64,000 bases of DNA from Paenibacillus sp. ACRRY. Its GTDB lineage: Bacteria > Bacillota > Bacilli > Paenibacillales > Paenibacillaceae. A program made the translations under genes and the position numbers. The stretch spans positions 124,001 to 188,000 of the forward strand of contig NZ_JAKRNM010000001.1 in NCBI RefSeq assembly GCF_022346995.1, written 5' to 3'. Shown piece after piece: positions 56,235 to 64,000 of the stretch. The notes under the pieces were generated by a model. That model was not told the DNA's origin, searched no databases, and was given only the letters and a program-made list of their open reading frames with translations. Numbering within the stretch: the first letter of the stretch is position 1; the number at the start of each line of letters is the position of its first letter.

Positions 56235-57932
56235 ATGCGCACACTATCCAAAGCAATAGGAACATGCCTTTTAACAGGCACTTTACTGATCTCGGCCGGA
56301 TGCAGCAGTAACACATCGAACAATTCCAGTTCGGAGGGTGGCGACTCGGATAGCCCGATTACGTTCACTTTTTTCGGGGCAGATGCGAGTCCTAACTGGA
56401 ACAAGATGCAGGACGCTGTAGGCAAAAAGATTATTGAAGAAACAGGCGTCACCATTGATGCAGAATATGATATATCAAGTGGAGGAGGTAATGACCGAAT
56501 CTCTCTTATGGCTGCAAGCGGTGATTATCCGGATTTGATCTTTCCAAAAGGAAATTTAACGAGATTGGTAGATGCGGGTGCCATGCTGGACTTGACGGAG
56601 CTAATCGAAGAGCATGCGCCAAACCTGAAGAAAATTTATGGGGAGCATTTCAATCGATTGAAATATAGCAATGAAGATCCATCCATTTACTGGATTCCTA
56701 CCAATGGTGCGATCGACCAGATTAGCTTTGATGCGAATAATGGCGCTGCTATCCAGCATCGTGTGGTCAAAGAGTTGGGATATCCGGAGATCAAAACGCT
56801 GGATGATTATGAGAAGGTGCTAAGAGAATATTATGAAAAGCATCCCACAACTGAAGACGGACAGCCAACCATTCCACTGACACTCAGCGCGGACGGATGG
56901 CGCCGGATGATCACCGTAACCGATCCGGCGGCCATGGCAACCGGAGGCCCGGGAGACGGGGAGTACTTTATTGATCCTGAAACCTACGTAGCTAAGCTTC
57001 ATTACAAGCGCCCGGAAGAGAAGGAATATTTCCGTTGGCTGAACAAAATGTTCAATGAGGGACTATTGGACAAAGATAGTTTTGTTCAGAAAGACGATCA
57101 GTATAAGTCCAAAATTGCCAGTGGACGAGTGTTGTCTCTGCTTGACCCGAACTGGGGTTACAGTGATGCAGAAAATGCACTCAAAAGTGTGGGGAAAGAT
57201 GACATGACTTATGGATACTATCCTGTAACGCTTGATGAGACATTCCAGCGCAAAGACTTCCAGAACATTGGTTTTGACGGTTATGGAATTGGCATAACGG
57301 TGGACTGCCCAGACCCTGTTCGGGCGATTAAATTTTTGGACTGGATGTCTTCCGAAGAAGGCCAGATTCTTAGAAACTGGGGAGTTGAGGGAGAGCATTA
57401 TGTCCAAGAAGATGGAGTTCGCACCATACCGGCAGAGATCCAGGAAAAGAAAAACAAAGACAATAATACATTTACCAAGGAGTCCGGTGTGGGTCTGTAC
57501 TACATTTTCGGAGCTCACTACGGCGATGGAGTGAAGGATTCCACTGGAAATTATTTTACAACCAATTATCCTGAGCAAATTCAGCAAAGTTATTCGGAAG
57601 CAGAGAAGGAGGCCCTTGCGGGGTATGGAATCAGCACGTGGAAGGATCTATTCCCTTCGGAAGAAGAGTTTCCGGTCAAAGAATGGGGAGCAGCGTATAA
57701 CATGCCTATACCTTCGGATCGCGGCGATTACAACGTGATTTCGCAGAAAACACAGGATATCATCCAGAAACGAATCGCCGAAGCGATCACTGCTACGCCG
57801 AGTGCGTTTGATAGCATCTATGATGGTATGCTTGCTGAAATTGATCAGGCTGGAGCCGTCGAGATGGAACAGCAATATACGGAGTGGATTAAAGATCGCG
57901 TCAGATTGTGGACAGGGAAGGATATTAACTAG
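56235..57932 (+). CDS. extracellular solute-binding lipoprotein, sugar ABC type
   Basis: 565 residues with a lipobox (LLISAGCSS, Cys23). It follows the plan of large family 1-type binding proteins of Paenibacillus oligosaccharide importers (LipO-like; FTFFGADASPNWNKMQDAVGKKI near the start, LDWMSSEEGQILRNWGVEGEHY near residue 375). No permease or ATPase gene is adjacent, so it must use a distant or shared permease. GGGGGTC is a weak start signal. Upstream are a cre site and a divergent AraC gene. Confidence 0.85.
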   Translation: MRTLSKAIGTCLLTGTLLISAGCSSNTSNNSSSEGGDSDSPITFTFFGADASPNWNKMQDAVGKKIIEETGVTIDAEYDISSGGGNDRISLMAASGDYPDLIFPKGNLTRLVDAGAMLDLTELIEEHAPNLKKIYGEHFNRLKYSNEDPSIYWIPTNGAIDQISFDANNGAAIQHRVVKELGYPEIKTLDDYEKVLREYYEKHPTTEDGQPTIPLTLSADGWRRMITVTDPAAMATGGPGDGEYFIDPETYVAKLHYKRPEEKEYFRWLNKMFNEGLLDKDSFVQKDDQYKSKIASGRVLSLLDPNWGYSDAENALKSVGKDDMTYGYYPVTLDETFQRKDFQNIGFDGYGIGITVDCPDPVRAIKFLDWMSSEEGQILRNWGVEGEHYVQEDGVRTIPAEIQEKKNKDNNTFTKESGVGLYYIFGAHYGDGVKDSTGNYFTTNYPEQIQQSYSEAEKEALAGYGISTWKDLFPSEEEFPVKEWGAAYNMPIPSDRGDYNVISQKTQDIIQKRIAEAITATPSAFDSIYDGMLAEIDQAGAVEMEQQYTEWIKDRVRLWTGKDIN

Positions 57933-57970
57933 CAGCAATTAATTTGCATTCAGTTCTAAGAAGCATGAAA

Positions 57971-58006
57971 CCAAAAAGCCGCCATAAGCGGCTTTTTGGT
58001 TTTTTA
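57971..58006 (+). terminator. terminator after the sugar-binding protein
   Basis: CCAAAAAGCCGC and GCGGCTTTTTGG arms, then T6. Confidence 0.9.
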
Positions 58007-58127
58007 ATTGCAAGGTATTTCCCCGAAGATCACTTCGGACAGGAAAGAGATTCAATGATTGATCTTTTCAGAGTTAACTAAAAGGACTGACATGATTACA
58101 TTAATCCAACCAAAGCGAGGTTATATC

Positions 58128-58612
58128 ATGGATATGAACGATTTTATTGACTTCTGCAAAACATGGAAACCCATTTCCGGTGAAGATAAAGAATTACATG
58201 GGCTATTAGTTCAATGCAGCTACGATGCTCAACAAATCAAGATGGAATTGAACACATCATTTCATAGCAAAGAAGCAATTGTTGAGATCCTCAGCAGACT
58301 GACAGGCCAAACAGTCGATTCAACGTTCACCTGTTTCCCGCCGTTCTATCCGGGTTTCGGGCTACCCTCAATCATGGACTGCCGCTGGAAACAAGAAATG
58401 TAACGTTCTCGTCTCCGGTTATGCTTGATGATAATGTGTGGATCGGATCGAACGCTACAATCTTGCCAGATGTAACCATTGGAAGCAACGCTGTTGTTGC
58501 GGCAGGCGCAGTCGTGACGAAGGACGTCCCTGAAAATGCTGTTGTTGCTGGAGTACCGGCCAAAGTAATTAAACAGAGTCTATTAGGATGCCATAGGATG
58601 AGGAGTTCTTAG
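58128..58612 (+). pseudogene. broken sugar O-acetyltransferase (maltose acetyltransferase / LbH type)
   Basis: The frame from ATG 58128 (GCGAGG before it) encodes a maltose O-acetyltransferase-like N-terminus ending FPPFYPGFG. It then runs into unrelated residues and stops at 58403. The frame opens again on another phase from about 58374, with [10 protein letters not shown]..., then [48 protein letters not shown], the left-handed beta-helix C-terminus. About 45 residues of the middle are missing and the phase is shifted, so this looks like a deletion plus frameshift. The first half alone lacks the helix that holds the active site. Confidence 0.8.
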
Positions 58613-58751
58613 CATTTTAACTTAGAGAAACCGTTGAACATTTGATCAATGGTTTTTTTGTTTTCTAAAAGAAGCAAACGAGGCAATAGCTTGAATTAGA
58701 CAATAATGCATATCGAATTAGTAACTTGTGTATTTCTATTTGCTTATTTCC

Positions 58752-58780
58752 TTGTTACACTTTCTTCTGATAATGAGAAT
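58752..58780 (+). promoter_or_regulatory. promoter overlapping the Fur box
   Basis: TTGTTA (58752-58757), 17-base spacer, GAGAAT (58775-58780). The -10 lies inside the Fur box. Confidence 0.55.
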
Positions 58781-58787
58781 CATTATT
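58769..58787. promoter_or_regulatory. Fur box of the monooxygenase/iron-lipoprotein operon
   Basis: GATAATGAGAATCATTATT matches the 19-base Fur consensus (GATAATGATAATCATTATC) at 17 of 19 positions. It covers the -10, the classic repressing position. fur is in the same window. Confidence 0.85.
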
Positions 58788-58858
58788 AATATGGAGATCT
58801 AAACATTTTGTCGGAAGGTCTTTCGAAGAATAAAACAATAGAAGAAAGGTTGATAAGT

Positions 58859-60163
58859 ATGACTTCGAATAAGCAGCTATGTATTGGATTGTCCTTAAAT
58901 GCGACATGGAACAAGGGTGACGGCTGGCGGCGGCCGGATAGTGGAGTGGAGCAAACAGGATCCATTAACTATTATATTCATTGGGCAAAAATAGCCGAGA
59001 ACTCCAAGCTCGATTTTCTTTTTAGAGCGGATTATCTCTATATTAGCCCTCAAATGTTAGGCGACTCTTCCAATTTCGGCAGTCCCGATCCTACTTTGTT
59101 TTTTGCAGCGATAGCTTGTGAAACCAATCGGATCGGACTGGTTACAACTATTTCTACGACATTTAATCCTCCGTATGTTGTTGCCAGGCAGCTGCAGTCG
59201 TTAAACTGGCTAAGCCAAGGACGAGCCGGCTGGAATATTGTTACTTCCATTGAAGGAGCCGATAATTTCAGTGATTCCCCCATGCCATCACCGCAAGAAA
59301 GGTATGCAAAGGCGGCCGAGTTCACAGATGTTGTATGTAAGCTGTGGGAGAGCTTTCCGAATCAAGCGATCGTGATAGACCGTCAATCTGGCATGTTTAC
59401 GGATAAGGCTCAAGTGAACGCCATCCATCATTCAGGTGAATTTTTTAGCGTTAAGGGGCCGCTAACTCTGCCATCACATGAATCGGGAAGGATTCCTTTA
59501 TTTCAAGCTGGCGCTTCTGATATCGGCCGGAATTTCGCTTCTTCCGTAGCGGATGCCATTTTTGCAGCCATGCCTGATCTTGAGTCAGGGGTAGAATTAC
59601 GGAATGATCTGAGATCAAGAGCCATGGAACATGGACGTGATCCGGATGCCATTAAGGTTTTGCCGGGGTTATATTTCTTCCTCGCCGATACGCACGAAGA
59701 AGCACTGGAATTACATAAAGCTTCTCATTCTCATTTAAGTCTTGAGCGTAGACTTGCCTCACTCCAATCGGTTATGGGATTAGATCTGAATGATCTCCCA
59801 ATGGATCAACGCGTCACGGCGGGTATGCTTCCCGATGCGAATCAGACCGTACGCAGCCGGACACATGCGGAACTGCTACGCCGGTATATTATCAAATATC
59901 AACCTACAGTGCGTGAGATTCTGGACCGTCCCGAGGTTGTCGGATCTGCCCATTGGGTATCTGTGGGGACCGTTGAGACTGTACTGAACGATATAATCGA
60001 GCGGTTGGAGGCTGGTGCTATCGATGGATTCATCGCCTTGCCAGGAGGTTCAGAGAGATCGATGGAATTATTTTTTGAGGAGTTGATCCCGGAATTGGTC
60101 GACAGAGGCTTATTCCGAAGCGAATATGCGGGAGAAACTTTACGCGACCATTTAGATATCTGA
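58859..60163 (+). CDS. NtaA/SnaA/DszA-type FMN-dependent monooxygenase, Fur-regulated
   Basis: Bacterial luciferase-like monooxygenase of 434 residues that uses reduced flavin and oxygen. GWNIVTSIEGADNFSDSP, PSPQERYAKAAEFTDVVCKLWESF and PLFQAGASDIGRNFASS are the marks of the nitrilotriacetate monooxygenase (NtaA) subgroup, which also includes EDTA monooxygenase EmoA. The ATG at 58859 follows AGAAAGG with nine-base spacing and matches the family start; a TTG at 58808 is also in frame. An iron-siderophore-type lipoprotein gene follows and a Fur box precedes it, so it is expressed when iron is scarce. Oxidative cleavage of an iron chelate is a reasonable inference, not shown. No partner flavin reductase is next to it. 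Confidence 0.85.
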   Translation: MTSNKQLCIGLSLNATWNKGDGWRRPDSGVEQTGSINYYIHWAKIAENSKLDFLFRADYLYISPQMLGDSSNFGSPDPTLFFAAIACETNRIGLVTTISTTFNPPYVVARQLQSLNWLSQGRAGWNIVTSIEGADNFSDSPMPSPQERYAKAAEFTDVVCKLWESFPNQAIVIDRQSGMFTDKAQVNAIHHSGEFFSVKGPLTLPSHESGRIPLFQAGASDIGRNFASSVADAIFAAMPDLESGVELRNDLRSRAMEHGRDPDAIKVLPGLYFFLADTHEEALELHKASHSHLSLERRLASLQSVMGLDLNDLPMDQRVTAGMLPDANQTVRSRTHAELLRRYIIKYQPTVREILDRPEVVGSAHWVSVGTVETVLNDIIERLEAGAIDGFIALPGGSERSMELFFEELIPELVDRGLFRSEYAGETLRDHLDI

Positions 60164-60252
60164 TCCATTACCAGAAACGAAGCTGAATTAAATAGCGAAA
60201 GCATCAAGAATGCTGCAAAGACAATCTGTTAATAGATAGAGGGGAAGGCATT

Positions 60253-61197
60253 ATGAACAAATTATGGGGAGTATTCTTATCGATATTTATAGTTGCAGCA
60301 GTAATCGCTGGATGTTCTGGAACGCCCGCTGAAGATACTTCTGAAGCCAGCAAAAGCAAGGGAAATGGATGGCCAAGAACAATCATGGATGCATCGGACC
60401 ATGGTGTTGTACTTGAGAAACGACCAGAGCGTATAGCAGTTCTTCATCCATTGTACATGGATTACTTTTTTGCTCTGGATACGCCTCCGGTCGCATCCGT
60501 CAACGCAGCGGAAGCGATGGAGGAGTTTGCCACATTACAGCCTTACGCAGGATCTGCAGAAGTGATGGACCTCGGCAGCAGTTCAGCAAACCTGGAAAAG
60601 ATTATCGAAACGAATCCGGATGTCATTGTCACGTTCAAGGGTTCAGTGGACACGAATTACGATGAATTAAACAAAATTGCGCCAGTGATTTTGATTGACT
60701 ACACCGATACTTGGGAAAAAACGACCCGACTCTGTGCAACTATCGTTGGCAAAGAGGATTTCGCAGAAGGAATCATTAAGGAAACCCAAGATATGATCGC
60801 AGAAACGAAAAATCAACTAAGTGCTCTTCAGGATAAAACATTTGCCTTGCTCCGGGTAGACGGAAAAGCAAATTTTAATGCTCAAGGGTCTAAGAACACG
60901 ATGTACTATAATGAAACCGCGGGTTTTGGATTGCTGGCTCCAGCAGGATATCCTGAAGAAGGGGAGTCACTTTCTCTGGAAGGACTCTCTGACATGAACC
61001 CGGATTATATTATCATTCAGCACAGCATTGATGTCGCAGAGGCTGCAGTCAAGGAGAAGGAATCTTCGAAGGTATGGAACTCACTGGAGGCCGTGAAAAA
61101 TGATCATGTGGCTATCTTCGATAATTCACTAAATAGCGCAAGTATTCTGGCTGTACGTTTGGCCGCAGCGTATTTTGTAGATTTAGCCAACTCATAA
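60253..61197 (+). CDS. iron-chelate-binding lipoprotein, FhuD/FecB family
   Basis: 314 residues with a lipobox (AVIAGCSG, Cys21). Class III binding-protein fold with one long central helix: the N-terminal lobe (about 35-150, with RIAVLHPLYMDYFFALD and NLEKIIETNPDVIVTF) and C-terminal lobe (about 190-314, ending with SLEAVKNDHVAIFDNSLNSASILAVRLAAAYFVD) are of the siderophore/heme/cobalamin type. GGGGAAGG precedes the ATG. It lies 89 bases after the monooxygenase and both are behind the Fur box. No permease or ATPase gene is present, so it would use a distant transporter. Confidence 0.88.
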   Translation: MNKLWGVFLSIFIVAAVIAGCSGTPAEDTSEASKSKGNGWPRTIMDASDHGVVLEKRPERIAVLHPLYMDYFFALDTPPVASVNAAEAMEEFATLQPYAGSAEVMDLGSSSANLEKIIETNPDVIVTFKGSVDTNYDELNKIAPVILIDYTDTWEKTTRLCATIVGKEDFAEGIIKETQDMIAETKNQLSALQDKTFALLRVDGKANFNAQGSKNTMYYNETAGFGLLAPAGYPEEGESLSLEGLSDMNPDYIIIQHSIDVAEAAVKEKESSKVWNSLEAVKNDHVAIFDNSLNSASILAVRLAAAYFVDLANS

Positions 61198-61245
61198 AGA
61201 TGGATTGAACTGTAGAACATATCGGAGGACATAATGCACTTTCAT

Positions 61246-61274
61246 AGGAAGCCGCTTATAAAGCGGCTCTTCTT
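61246..61274 (+). terminator. terminator of the iron operon
   Basis: AGCCGCTT and AAGCGGCT arms with a three-base loop; weak T tail. Confidence 0.7.
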
Positions 61275-61299
61275 GTATGTAGTTTCTAAGGTAAGCTGC

Positions 61300-61923
61300 T
61301 CACTCGGTATCAGGGTCCAGCTTGTTCCCCACATAATGAAATGACTGGATATGTGTTTTGGTAAGTTCAATGACGTTCTTGATAAAATCCTCACGCGATT
61401 CACGAAATCCGCTTAATATCCAATTGTTTAATAAGCCGAAGAAACCATAAGCGGTATAGTATTTGAAATATTCCATGTTAACGGGGGAGTTGTTGATCGT
61501 TTCGAAAATAAATTGCTCCTCATAGATCTTGAGTATGGTCTGTGGAAAACCGGTATGCAGTCCAGGCAGCGTATCATCGTATTGAATCAGTTCAAAGAAG
61601 TCTCGGTTTTCATGAATATAATCCACAATTTGAAAGGAGTCCGAATTCAGTTTGTTCGTGAAGACTTTTTGGCCATGCAAATAGGGTCTGCCTACGGCAC
61701 CTCTTAATCCTTCAAGCTTTTGACTCAACAATTCTTCGGCGAGAATGAACTTATCCTGATAGTGCAGGTAAAATGTACTGCGATTGTAACCTGCCTGGTC
61801 CACGATGTCTTTGACAGACACCGCATGAAACCCTTTTTTCTTGATGCGCTGTATTAGGGCTAATTTGAGGTGTTCCTTGGTGCGATTACGATGTTGAGTT
61901 GTCACAATAAATTCATCATTCAT
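61300..61923 (-). CDS. TetR/AcrR family regulator
   Basis: 207 residues. N-terminal helix-turn-helix (about 12-60: HAVSVKDIVDQAGYNRSTFYLHYQDKFILAEELLSQ), then a helical ligand-binding domain. The ATG follows AGGAGACTTTTTGA. Its promoter (read leftward TTGTAA, 17 bases, TAAGAT at 62013-61985) is followed at once by a perfect palindrome, so it most likely represses itself and the divergent SDR gene. Confidence 0.9.
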   Translation of the reverse strand: MNDEFIVTTQHRNRTKEHLKLALIQRIKKKGFHAVSVKDIVDQAGYNRSTFYLHYQDKFILAEELLSQKLEGLRGAVGRPYLHGQKVFTNKLNSDSFQIVDYIHENRDFFELIQYDDTLPGLHTGFPQTILKIYEEQFIFETINNSPVNMEYFKYYTAYGFFGLLNNWILSGFRESREDFIKNVIELTKTHIQSFHYVGNKLDPDTE

Positions 61924-61960
61924 TCAAAAAGTCTCCTATTAATATCGACATTGTTCAGAG

Positions 61961-61983
61961 AAGTGTCTATTGGGTAGACACTT
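61961..61983. promoter_or_regulatory. operator of the TetR regulator
   Basis: AAGTGTCTA and TAGACACTT are perfect nine-base arms around TTGGG, one base past the -10 of the tetR promoter. TetR proteins usually bind such palindromes. Confidence 0.8.
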
Positions 61984-61984
61984 G

Positions 61985-62013
61985 ATCTTATCTTAATGAT
62001 TGGATTGTTACAA
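61985..62013 (-). promoter_or_regulatory. promoter of the tetR gene
   Basis: Read leftward: TTGTAA (62013-62008), 17-base spacer, TAAGAT (61990-61985). The overlapping extended -10 TGT-TACAAT (62006-62014) on the other strand may serve the SDR gene. Confidence 0.6.
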
Positions 62014-62099
62014 TTTTAAGCATACAATTAGTTTTGTAAACATCATATAGCACTATTTATATAGGCGCTATTCAAAATATTATACTGGAGGAATTATTC

Positions 62100-62837
62100 A
62101 TGGGCAAACTTCAAGATAAAGTAGCAGTCATCACAGGAGGAGCATCCGGAATCGGCGCAGCGACAGCACGTCTATTCGTTTCCGAGGGAGCTAAAGTGGT
62201 CTTGGTCGATCTGAATGAAGAAAAAGGCAAGGCGTTCGAGCAGGAACTGAAAGCGCTTAAAGCTGATGCCCTTTTTGTTAAAGCCAATATCACAAGTGAA
62301 CAAGAGGTTGCTGAGATCTTCAAACAAACCGTTGAAGTTTTTGGCAAAGTGGACATCGTATTCAATAACGCAGGAATCGGACGTGTGCATCCTTCGCATG
62401 AACTGGACTATGCAGAATGGCGTAATACAGTCAACGTAGACCTGGACGGTGTATTTTTGGTTGCGCGTGAATCGATTCGCGAAATGCTCAAAATCGGTGG
62501 AGGAACGATCGTTAACACAGCATCCATGTACGGATGGGTTGGTTCACCTGGTTCTGCGGCCTATAATGCAGCCAAAGGCGGCGTCGTGAATTTGACTCGT
62601 TCGCTCGCGTTGGAATATGCAGAAAATAACATTCGGGTTAACGCACTATGTCCAGGTTTTATTGATACACCGATTATTCCTGAAGAGAGCAAACAGGCTC
62701 TTTCGGCAGCAACTCCGATGAAACGTCTCGGTCAAGCAGAAGAAATGGCTAAAGCCGTTCTGTTCCTAGCGAGCGATGATTCATCCTATATGACAGGAAA
62801 CAGCCTGATCGTGGATGGCGGATACACTGCTCAGTAA
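62100..62837 (+). CDS. short-chain dehydrogenase/reductase, FabG-like
   Basis: 245 residues, classical SDR: NAD(P)-binding TGGASGIGAA (from residue 12), NNAGIG (89-94), catalytic Ser142, Tyr155 and Lys159 (YNAAK). The Asp after the second strand (VLVDLNEEKG, Asp37) favours NAD over NADP. GGAGGAATTATTC precedes the ATG. Regulated by the divergent TetR gene, judging by the operator. Substrate unknown. Confidence 0.92.
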   Translation: MGKLQDKVAVITGGASGIGAATARLFVSEGAKVVLVDLNEEKGKAFEQELKALKADALFVKANITSEQEVAEIFKQTVEVFGKVDIVFNNAGIGRVHPSHELDYAEWRNTVNVDLDGVFLVARESIREMLKIGGGTIVNTASMYGWVGSPGSAAYNAAKGGVVNLTRSLALEYAENNIRVNALCPGFIDTPIIPEESKQALSAATPMKRLGQAEEMAKAVLFLASDDSSYMTGNSLIVDGGYTAQ

Positions 62838-62956
62838 GAGAGGTTTGTATTTGAATAGTCGATGATTCAGATGAAGCGTTGCATGCATGAAAGCAAGTGA
62901 TAATTCACATCATAGAGAAGTAGTGTCACTCTAATTTCCTGAGGAGGAGATCTTTT

Positions 62957-63085
62957 ATGGCTCGCCAGAAGAAAAGGCAGGAAGCTGCTTGGAAGTCACG
63001 AAAGCAAGAACAGCATCCTCATGGTAAAATCAGATCGCTTAAAGAATTATCAAGCGAATATGAAGAGAAGCATACTACGAGTTAA
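62957..63085 (+). CDS. 42-residue basic protein
   Basis: A strong GAGGAGGAGA (62941-62950) and an ATG seven bases later make a short frame likely to be real: MARQKKRQEAAWKSRKQEQ, then HPHGKIRSLKELSSEYEEKHTTS. It is highly charged (Lys/Arg/Glu/Gln) with no membrane segment or cysteine. A strong terminator begins four bases after its stop. I do not recognise the family; the size and charge recall small spore or stress proteins of Bacillales. Confidence 0.7.
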   Translation: MARQKKRQEAAWKSRKQEQHPHGKIRSLKELSSEYEEKHTTS

Positions 63086-63088
63086 GCG

Positions 63089-63126
63089 AATGACTGTCGG
63101 ACAACCTGTCCGGCAGTCATTTTATT
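63089..63126 (+). terminator. terminator of the 42-residue gene
   Basis: AATGACTGTCGGACA pairs with TGTCCGGCAGTCATT (one G-U pair), then TTTATT. Confidence 0.85.
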
Positions 63127-63206
63127 AACGTCAAACTGTTAAGGGCTAATTCACATTGCTTGCAATACCGGGCAAGAGTGAGATAAAGAAATACGTTTGA
63201 AGTTGA

Positions 63207-63230
63207 AGTCGCTATGTAGCGGCTTTTTTA
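63207..63230 (+). terminator. second hairpin terminator in the spacer
   Basis: AGTCGCT and AGCGGCT arms with a TTTTTT tail. Short stem with one G-U pair. Confidence 0.55.
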
Positions 63231-63412
63231 ATATTAATCCTTAAACTTAAACAGCCAACCTGGGGAGCTTGGAGTAAAAATGTTGAGTGTACGATCAACG
63301 TAGCGGGTAATACACATTATTGTATCATTAGGAAGAGTTGGATCGTTTGTTTGTTGAGTAGATCTTCATTCAGATTTAAACTGTCAGGTTACGTTCGAAA
63401 GGAGCGATCACA

Positions 63413-64000
63413 TTGAAAACGCGTTATGCCCTGTGGCTTAACATTCCGATGGTTATCCTGGTTCTGATACTTTCTGCTTGTACAGGCGAAGCGGAGCCAA
63501 CCGCTAATCCGGAGCGTGAAACTCCAGAATCTGAATCGGTTTCACCTCCACCCTCCGAGGTGGAGCCAGCTAATGAAACTACTCGTCCAGAGACAGAGAG
63601 TTTTGAGTTGATGACAGCAGATGGAAACCAGTCCATGGAAGCGGTGCTGAAGCAAGGCAACGGATTTTCCTTGTATGTCTTTGAGAAATTTGCCTTCGAT
63701 GAATCAGCAGGCCGCTTGTCGTTAAGCAGTAATCCTGATTATGTTGTGGACATTGAACCGCTGCCCTCCGATTACGATTTGACTCAGCTTGAAGCTGAAG
63801 GCAAAGAGGAACTCAGTGCAGTTGGTGAGGTATCCGATTATAGTGGCGAATTGGTTGAACATCCTCTTGGTTTCGCCGAGCTTTACCTTCAAGCTTCCGG
63901 AGAGGAAGGAATAAGCGATTATATGGTATGGAAGTCTGAAGCAGGAGATGCTTTTCTGTTCCGGCTTCATAATCCAAAAGGGGAAGAGGCATCCGATTTC
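63413..64000 (+). CDS. lipoprotein, 3' end beyond the window
   Basis: TTG at 63413 behind AAAGGAG (63399-63405) opens a frame of 196 codons that runs off the window. The signal peptide (MKTRYALWLNIPMVILVLIL) ends with a lipobox (LILSACT, Cys23). A Pro/Glu/Ser/Thr-rich linker follows (about 25-62), then a folded region from SFELMTADGNQSMEAVLKQG. The sequence is acidic. I do not recognise a family; the C-terminus is unseen. Confidence 0.75.
   Translation, partial: MKTRYALWLNIPMVILVLILSACTGEAEPTANPERETPESESVSPPPSEVEPANETTRPETESFELMTADGNQSMEAVLKQGNGFSLYVFEKFAFDESAGRLSLSSNPDYVVDIEPLPSDYDLTQLEAEGKEELSAVGEVSDYSGELVEHPLGFAELYLQASGEEGISDYMVWKSEAGDAFLFRLHNPKGEEASDF

Larger units (their letters stand above)
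63086..63412. other. 327-base spacer before the last lipoprotein
   Basis: Holds two terminators (63089-63126 and 63207-63230) and otherwise no gene that I can support. The sequence 63231-63400 is AT-rich and probably carries the promoter of the lipoprotein. Confidence 0.5.

Noticed and set aside
1..64000. tRNA, rRNA, CRISPR arrays, prophage or complete insertion sequences
   Set aside because: None was recognised on either strand; the lone Xer recombinase and small HNH protein are not accompanied by other mobile-element genes.

Overview
The window is chromosomal DNA from a low-to-mid GC Gram-positive spore-former-type bacterium, most likely a Paenibacillus. The reasons are strong GGAGG ribosome binding sites, frequent TTG and GTG starts, Bacillus-type regulatory sites (Fur, PerR, cre, SigW-like, c-di-AMP riboswitch) and gene families typical of Paenibacillaceae. 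No tRNA, rRNA, CRISPR array, insertion sequence or prophage was seen. It reads as core chromosome with several accessory transport and sugar-use modules.

Region by region. 0-2.3 kb: the first 15 codons of a leftward gene, a TRIC/UPF0126 membrane protein, a low-molecular-weight tyrosine phosphatase and a convergent esterase. 2.4-7.6 kb: the pyruvate dehydrogenase operon pdhABCD. 7.8-9.1 kb: thyA-dfrA. 9.8-14.5 kb: a glutamate synthase small subunit, fur (with a perfect PerR box in its promoter) and topB. 14.5-22 kb: a HAD hydrolase and an ArsR-like regulator leftward, an MFS transporter, then an operon of ABC ATPase, FG-GAP lipoprotein and a two-component system. 22-31 kb: glycogen synthesis (glgC divergent from glgB-glgA), a beta-helix protein and a GH13 amylase. 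31-34.4 kb: an M20 amidohydrolase divergent from an amino-acid ABC transporter in which the binding protein and permease are fused. 34.6-36.5 kb: a c-di-AMP riboswitch ahead of a LysM-3D wall protein, and a polysaccharide deacetylase. 36.6-39.6 kb: an LpdD-like protein and a pspA-DUF350-DUF4178-DUF4247 envelope-stress operon behind a perfect SigW-type promoter. 39.6-43.8 kb: HNH protein, moeA-mobB, xerS, GNAT. 44-49.2 kb: aldo/keto reductase, MFS transporter and a secreted serine hydrolase; an exact 32-nt direct repeat lies upstream of the last two. 49.2-55 kb: the ribose operon rbsRKDACB. 55-58 kb: an AraC regulator and an orphan sugar-binding lipoprotein with a cre site. 58.1-61.2 kb: a broken acetyltransferase, then a Fur-box-controlled NtaA-type flavin monooxygenase with an iron-chelate-binding lipoprotein. 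61.3-64 kb: a TetR/SDR pair with a clear operator, a 42-residue basic protein and a lipoprotein running off the end.

The most interesting unit is the iron-regulated monooxygenase plus binding lipoprotein at 58.7-61.2 kb. Its layout suggests uptake and oxidative breakdown of an iron chelate. Next are the SigW-type pspA operon, the riboswitch-controlled wall gene and the ATPase/propeller-lipoprotein/two-component operon. All functions are read from sequence alone, without database searches.
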